Part shown: positions 6,526 to 9,011 of the stretch, in pieces
Layout of the letters: every line of letters starts with the position of its first letter
Position numbering within the stretch: position 1 is the first letter of the stretch
NCBI GenBank assembly: GCA_017408185.1
Contig: JAFQVE010000058.1
Span: forward strand, 1-9,011
DNA: 9,011 nt
From: Oscillospiraceae bacterium
Lineage (GTDB): Bacteria; Bacillota_A; Clostridia; Oscillospirales; JAAYXM01
Direction: 5' to 3'
Translations under genes and position numbers: made by a program
Notes under the pieces: model-generated
What the model was told of the DNA's origin: nothing
The model's input: only the letters and a program-made list of their open reading frames with translations
Database searches by the model: none

Positions 6526-7566
6526 ATGAAAAAAGTAAGATGGGGCGTTATCGGCGCCGGCGGTATTGCTGACAGACGTACACTTCCCGGTATGATGCTT
6601 TCCGAAGAGGCAGAGCTTATTGCCGTTATGGAAATCAATGACGAGCTTGCAGAAAAGCTCCGCGAAAAGTACGGTGCAAAGCGCGCTTACACTGACCATA
6701 AGGCACTTCTTGCAGATCCTGAGGTTGATGTCGTTTATATCGCATCACCGGTTAATTGTCACAAGGAGCAGGCTATTGATGCTGCTCGTGCAAAGAAGGA
6801 TATCCTTCTTGAAAAGCCGATCTGCCTTGACATTGCAGACGGTGAAGAGGTTCTTCGCGTTTGTGAGGAAGAGGGCGTTAAGATTGCAACAGGCTTCCTT
6901 ATGCGCTTCCATGCAATCAATGCAAAAATCCGTGAGATTGTTCAGTCCGGTCAGATCGGTCAGATTATCAACTGCCGTGCTCAGTTTTCTTGCTGGTATC
7001 CGGAAATCCCCGGTGCATGGCGTCAGGTAAAGGCTCTCTCCGGCGGCGGTGCGCTTATGGATATGGGCGTTCACTGCATTGACCTTCTTCACTATATCAC
7101 AGGCTCAAAGGCAAAAAAGGTTGCATCCTTCTGCAAGACAAACACCTTCTCCTATGAGGTTGAGGATCAGGCTTCTCTTATGATGGAGCTTGAAAATGGC
7201 GCAGTTGCATATGTTGAGTCCAACTTCAACATTCCGGATGCAGTTCCCTCAAAGCTTGAAATCTACGGTACGGCAGGTTCAATCGTCGCTTACGGCACGC
7301 TTTCTCAGGAAGAGGGCGGAACGATCGACGTTATCGCTGCTGACAGCTCTCTCGGCTATGATGCACAGCAGACGAGAGGCGAGGTTAAGAAGATGGAGGT
7401 CAAGGTTGAGTTCGGTAATATGTACACCAAGGAGCTTGACAGCTTCGGTCGTTCTCACCGTGACGGTGCTCCGATTGAGGTTCCTGCAGCAGATGCAATT
7501 TATGCACAGCGCGTAATTCAGGCTGCATATGAATCTTCAGAAACAGGCAAGTTTGTAGAGCTTTAA
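6526..7566 (+). CDS. Gfo/Idh/MocA-family NAD(P)-dependent oxidoreductase
   Basis: This family oxidises or reduces hydroxyl/keto groups of sugars and cyclitols (for example inositol dehydrogenase, glucose-fructose oxidoreductase, NtdC). The 346-residue protein begins with a Rossmann fold containing GVIGAGGIADR at 7-17. The catalytic EKP is at 96-98 (Lys97). The C-terminal domain carries GGGALMDMGVHCIDLLHY at 173-190, with the probable catalytic pair Asp179 and His183. No signal peptide or twin-arginine motif is present, so it is cytoplasmic. The start is supported by GTGAGGT with an 8-nt gap. It is the last gene of the closely spaced trio and is followed by a terminator. In NtdA/NtdC-type pathways such an enzyme makes the keto-sugar used by a DegT aminotransferase, which fits this neighbourhood. 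Family sure, substrate unknown. Confidence 0.93.
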   Translation: MKKVRWGVIGAGGIADRRTLPGMMLSEEAELIAVMEINDELAEKLREKYGAKRAYTDHKALLADPEVDVVYIASPVNCHKEQAIDAARAKKDILLEKPICLDIADGEEVLRVCEEEGVKIATGFLMRFHAINAKIREIVQSGQIGQIINCRAQFSCWYPEIPGAWRQVKALSGGGALMDMGVHCIDLLHYITGSKAKKVASFCKTNTFSYEVEDQASLMMELENGAVAYVESNFNIPDAVPSKLEIYGTAGSIVAYGTLSQEEGGTIDVIAADSSLGYDAQQTRGEVKKMEVKVEFGNMYTKELDSFGRSHRDGAPIEVPAADAIYAQRVIQAAYESSETGKFVEL

Positions 7567-7573
7567 TACAACA

Positions 7574-7606
7574 ACAAAATACCTCGCTTTTTGCGGGGTA
7601 TTTTGT
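7574..7606 (+). terminator. Intrinsic terminator after the oxidoreductase
   Basis: Arms at 7574-7587 and 7593-7606 pair over 14 bp with one G-U wobble around a five-T loop. The inner CCTCGC/GCGGGG stem followed by TATTTTGT forms the terminating core. The A-rich 5' side allows function on both strands. It ends only 4 nt before the ribosome binding site of the next gene, so any readthrough transcript would have this hairpin directly ahead of that site. Confidence 0.8.
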
Positions 7607-7625
7607 GAAAAAAGGAGAAAAAACA

Positions 7626-8972
7626 ATGTTGAAATTCGGCGTTGCAAAACGCGATATCACACCGGAAATCGATATGGTTATTCCGGGATACTATTCAAAG
7701 AGATTTGTTTCCGGTGTTATAGATAATCTTTATGCAAAGGCAATGGTTTTTGAAAATAACGGTACGGTTGCCGTTGCTGTTGTCTGCGATACGATAAACC
7801 TTCGTCGTGATGATGTGCTCAGAATCCGCCGCGGAATTTACGATAAATGCGGCATACCGGAAAAGAACATCTCCGTTTCCGCGTCTCACACGCACACCGG
7901 CGGCCCGTCGTGGCAATGGTATGAGGCGGGTGAGCATGACCCGATTTATATGAATAAGCTTATCACAGCGGCAATTGACGCGGCAGTTGATGCTTATGAA
8001 AAGCGCGTGGACGCAAAGCTCGGCTTTGCAAAGTGCGAGGTTCCGGGGTATACCTTTATCCGCCGCTATCTTATGAAAAACGGCAGAGTTAAGACTAATC
8101 CCGGTGATATGAATCCCGATATAGTTGAGGTTGTCGGAACTCCTGATGAGTCGTTTGTTGTAGGTAAGGTAACGACGTCTGACGGAAAGCCTCTTGCATT
8201 TATTTCAAACTACGGCGTACACCTCGATATGGTCTCCGGAAATAAAATCTGTGCCGATTATCCGGGACACCTTGCAACACTTGTTGCGGAAAAGTTCGGC
8301 GAGGACGTTGAAAGCGTATTCTTCACAGGTCCCTGCGGAAACACAAACCACTTGAACCCGTTGCATATCCCGGTGAAATCAAAAATTGAAGAAACGAATC
8401 CGGAGCTTCCTATCCACAAGAAAACGGCACACGCGCTCTTTGATGCGCTTTGCGAAATTGAAGGTAAAATCCCGCTTTCGGGAGATGTTTCTCCGGTTGT
8501 TTCGCGTGAGTTTGTGTCAGGACGTCTCCGTGTTCCCACAAAAGAGTATGTTGATACTGCATACCGTTTCCTCCACGGCGAAGATGTTATTTTTGAAGGC
8601 TACAGTATGGAGCATCTTGGACCTAAGGAGCGTCGGCATATAGCACTTGCAACCGTTGATGCATTCAATAACCCGATTAAGATGATTGATGCTGAGGTTA
8701 TGACGCTTACGCTGGGGGACAGCGCAATTGTCACGTGGCCGGCAGAGGTGTTTGTAGAGTACGGTAAGGCAGTCCGCGAGAAGTTTGCAGATAAGAATAT
8801 CATTATCGGTGAGCTTTCAAACGGCTCCTTCGGTTGCTATCTCCCGACCGAGGATGCGATAGAGCAGGGTGGATATGAGCCGACCATTACCGGCGGCACA
8901 ACTCCCGAGCCCCGCATCGGTACCGATATGGTAAATGCCACAATAGAGCTTCTTGAAAAATCAGGTCTGTAA
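7626..8972 (+). CDS. Neutral/alkaline ceramidase-family protein (cytoplasmic, substrate unknown)
   Basis: The 448 residues match the N-terminal catalytic domain of neutral/alkaline non-lysosomal ceramidases, which are zinc amidases. The opening GVAKRDITPE (5-14) and the zinc motif SASHTHTGGP (85-94; His88, His90) are typical. Further matches are NYGVHLD with His199, FFTGPCGNTNHLNP at 232-245 in place of the family's GxxGDVNP, WPAE with Glu375 as a likely zinc ligand, and GCYLPTEDAIEQGGYE at 403-418 with Tyr405 or nearby as the last ligand. There is no signal peptide, and it is shorter than secreted ceramidases (about 650 or more residues), lacking the C-terminal domain. Lipid ceramidase activity is therefore doubtful; hydrolysis of an amide or related bond in a small molecule is more likely. 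The start is ATG 7626, with AAAGGAG 8 nt upstream; an in-frame GTG at 7605 lies in the terminator. No promoter was seen. Confidence 0.82.
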   Translation: MLKFGVAKRDITPEIDMVIPGYYSKRFVSGVIDNLYAKAMVFENNGTVAVAVVCDTINLRRDDVLRIRRGIYDKCGIPEKNISVSASHTHTGGPSWQWYEAGEHDPIYMNKLITAAIDAAVDAYEKRVDAKLGFAKCEVPGYTFIRRYLMKNGRVKTNPGDMNPDIVEVVGTPDESFVVGKVTTSDGKPLAFISNYGVHLDMVSGNKICADYPGHLATLVAEKFGEDVESVFFTGPCGNTNHLNPLHIPVKSKIEETNPELPIHKKTAHALFDALCEIEGKIPLSGDVSPVVSREFVSGRLRVPTKEYVDTAYRFLHGEDVIFEGYSMEHLGPKERRHIALATVDAFNNPIKMIDAEVMTLTLGDSAIVTWPAEVFVEYGKAVREKFADKNIIIGELSNGSFGCYLPTEDAIEQGGYEPTITGGTTPEPRIGTDMVNATIELLEKSGL

Positions 8973-9011
8973 AATTTAATATTAAAACCCACACTGCCGC
9001 AAGGATGAAGC

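Noticed and set aside
7605..7625. GTG at 7605 as start of the ceramidase-like gene.
   Set aside because: It falls in the terminator stem and its first codons would be the ribosome binding site of the ATG at 7626.
8973..9011. Possible terminator or gene start at the right edge.
   Set aside because: Only 39 bases remain after the last stop codon, AT-rich at first, with no complete hairpin or start signal visible.

Overview
The window looks like chromosomal DNA from a low-to-mid GC Gram-positive bacterium, most likely an anaerobic Clostridia-type Firmicute. The reasons are the linked RNase Y (rny) and YmdB phosphodiesterase genes, a typical Firmicutes pair, together with strong AAGGAGG-type ribosome binding sites, sigma-A-like TTGACA/TATAAT promoters in AT-rich gaps, and Rho-independent terminators. 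The genus cannot be told from the sequence. No rRNA, tRNA, CRISPR array, insertion sequence or prophage gene was seen.

Layout. Positions 1-2298 (minus strand) hold the 5' portion of ymdB, cut by the window edge, preceded in transcription order by complete rny. A hairpin followed by a T-tract lies between them. Positions 2299-2569 are a divergent promoter region, with rny promoters pointing left, a methyltransferase promoter pointing right, and a 16-bp palindrome in the rny leader. Positions 2570-3283 encode a TrmN6/YfiC-like RNA adenine-N6 methyltransferase. These three genes are RNA-metabolism housekeeping genes.

Positions 3446-8972 (plus strand) form an accessory metabolic locus of five genes. 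In order they are a DegT/DnrJ/EryC1/StrS-family PLP aminotransferase under its own strong promoter, a PIG-L/LmbE-family zinc deacetylase, a divergent NagB-like sugar isomerase/deaminase, a Gfo/Idh/MocA-family NAD(P)-dependent oxidoreductase, and a protein of the neutral/alkaline ceramidase family without a signal peptide. Two intrinsic terminators, at about 4738-4763 and 7574-7606, divide the locus into one, three and one genes. The middle three genes are separated by only 26-28 bp and read as an operon.

How the genes may work together. In their known families, four of the five enzymes act at C-N bonds (aminotransferase, N-deacylase, amino-sugar deaminase/isomerase, ceramidase-type amidase), and the fifth oxidises or reduces sugar or cyclitol hydroxyls. 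The best reading is a cytoplasmic pathway for making or degrading an N-acylated amino sugar, aminocyclitol or keto-sugar derivative. This is inference from family membership and gene order. No kinase, transporter, glycosidase or regulator lies in the window to fix the substrate. The most unusual member is the NagB-like protein, which keeps NMDE, His and Glu of the family but has lost the catalytic Asp and the canonical phosphate loop.
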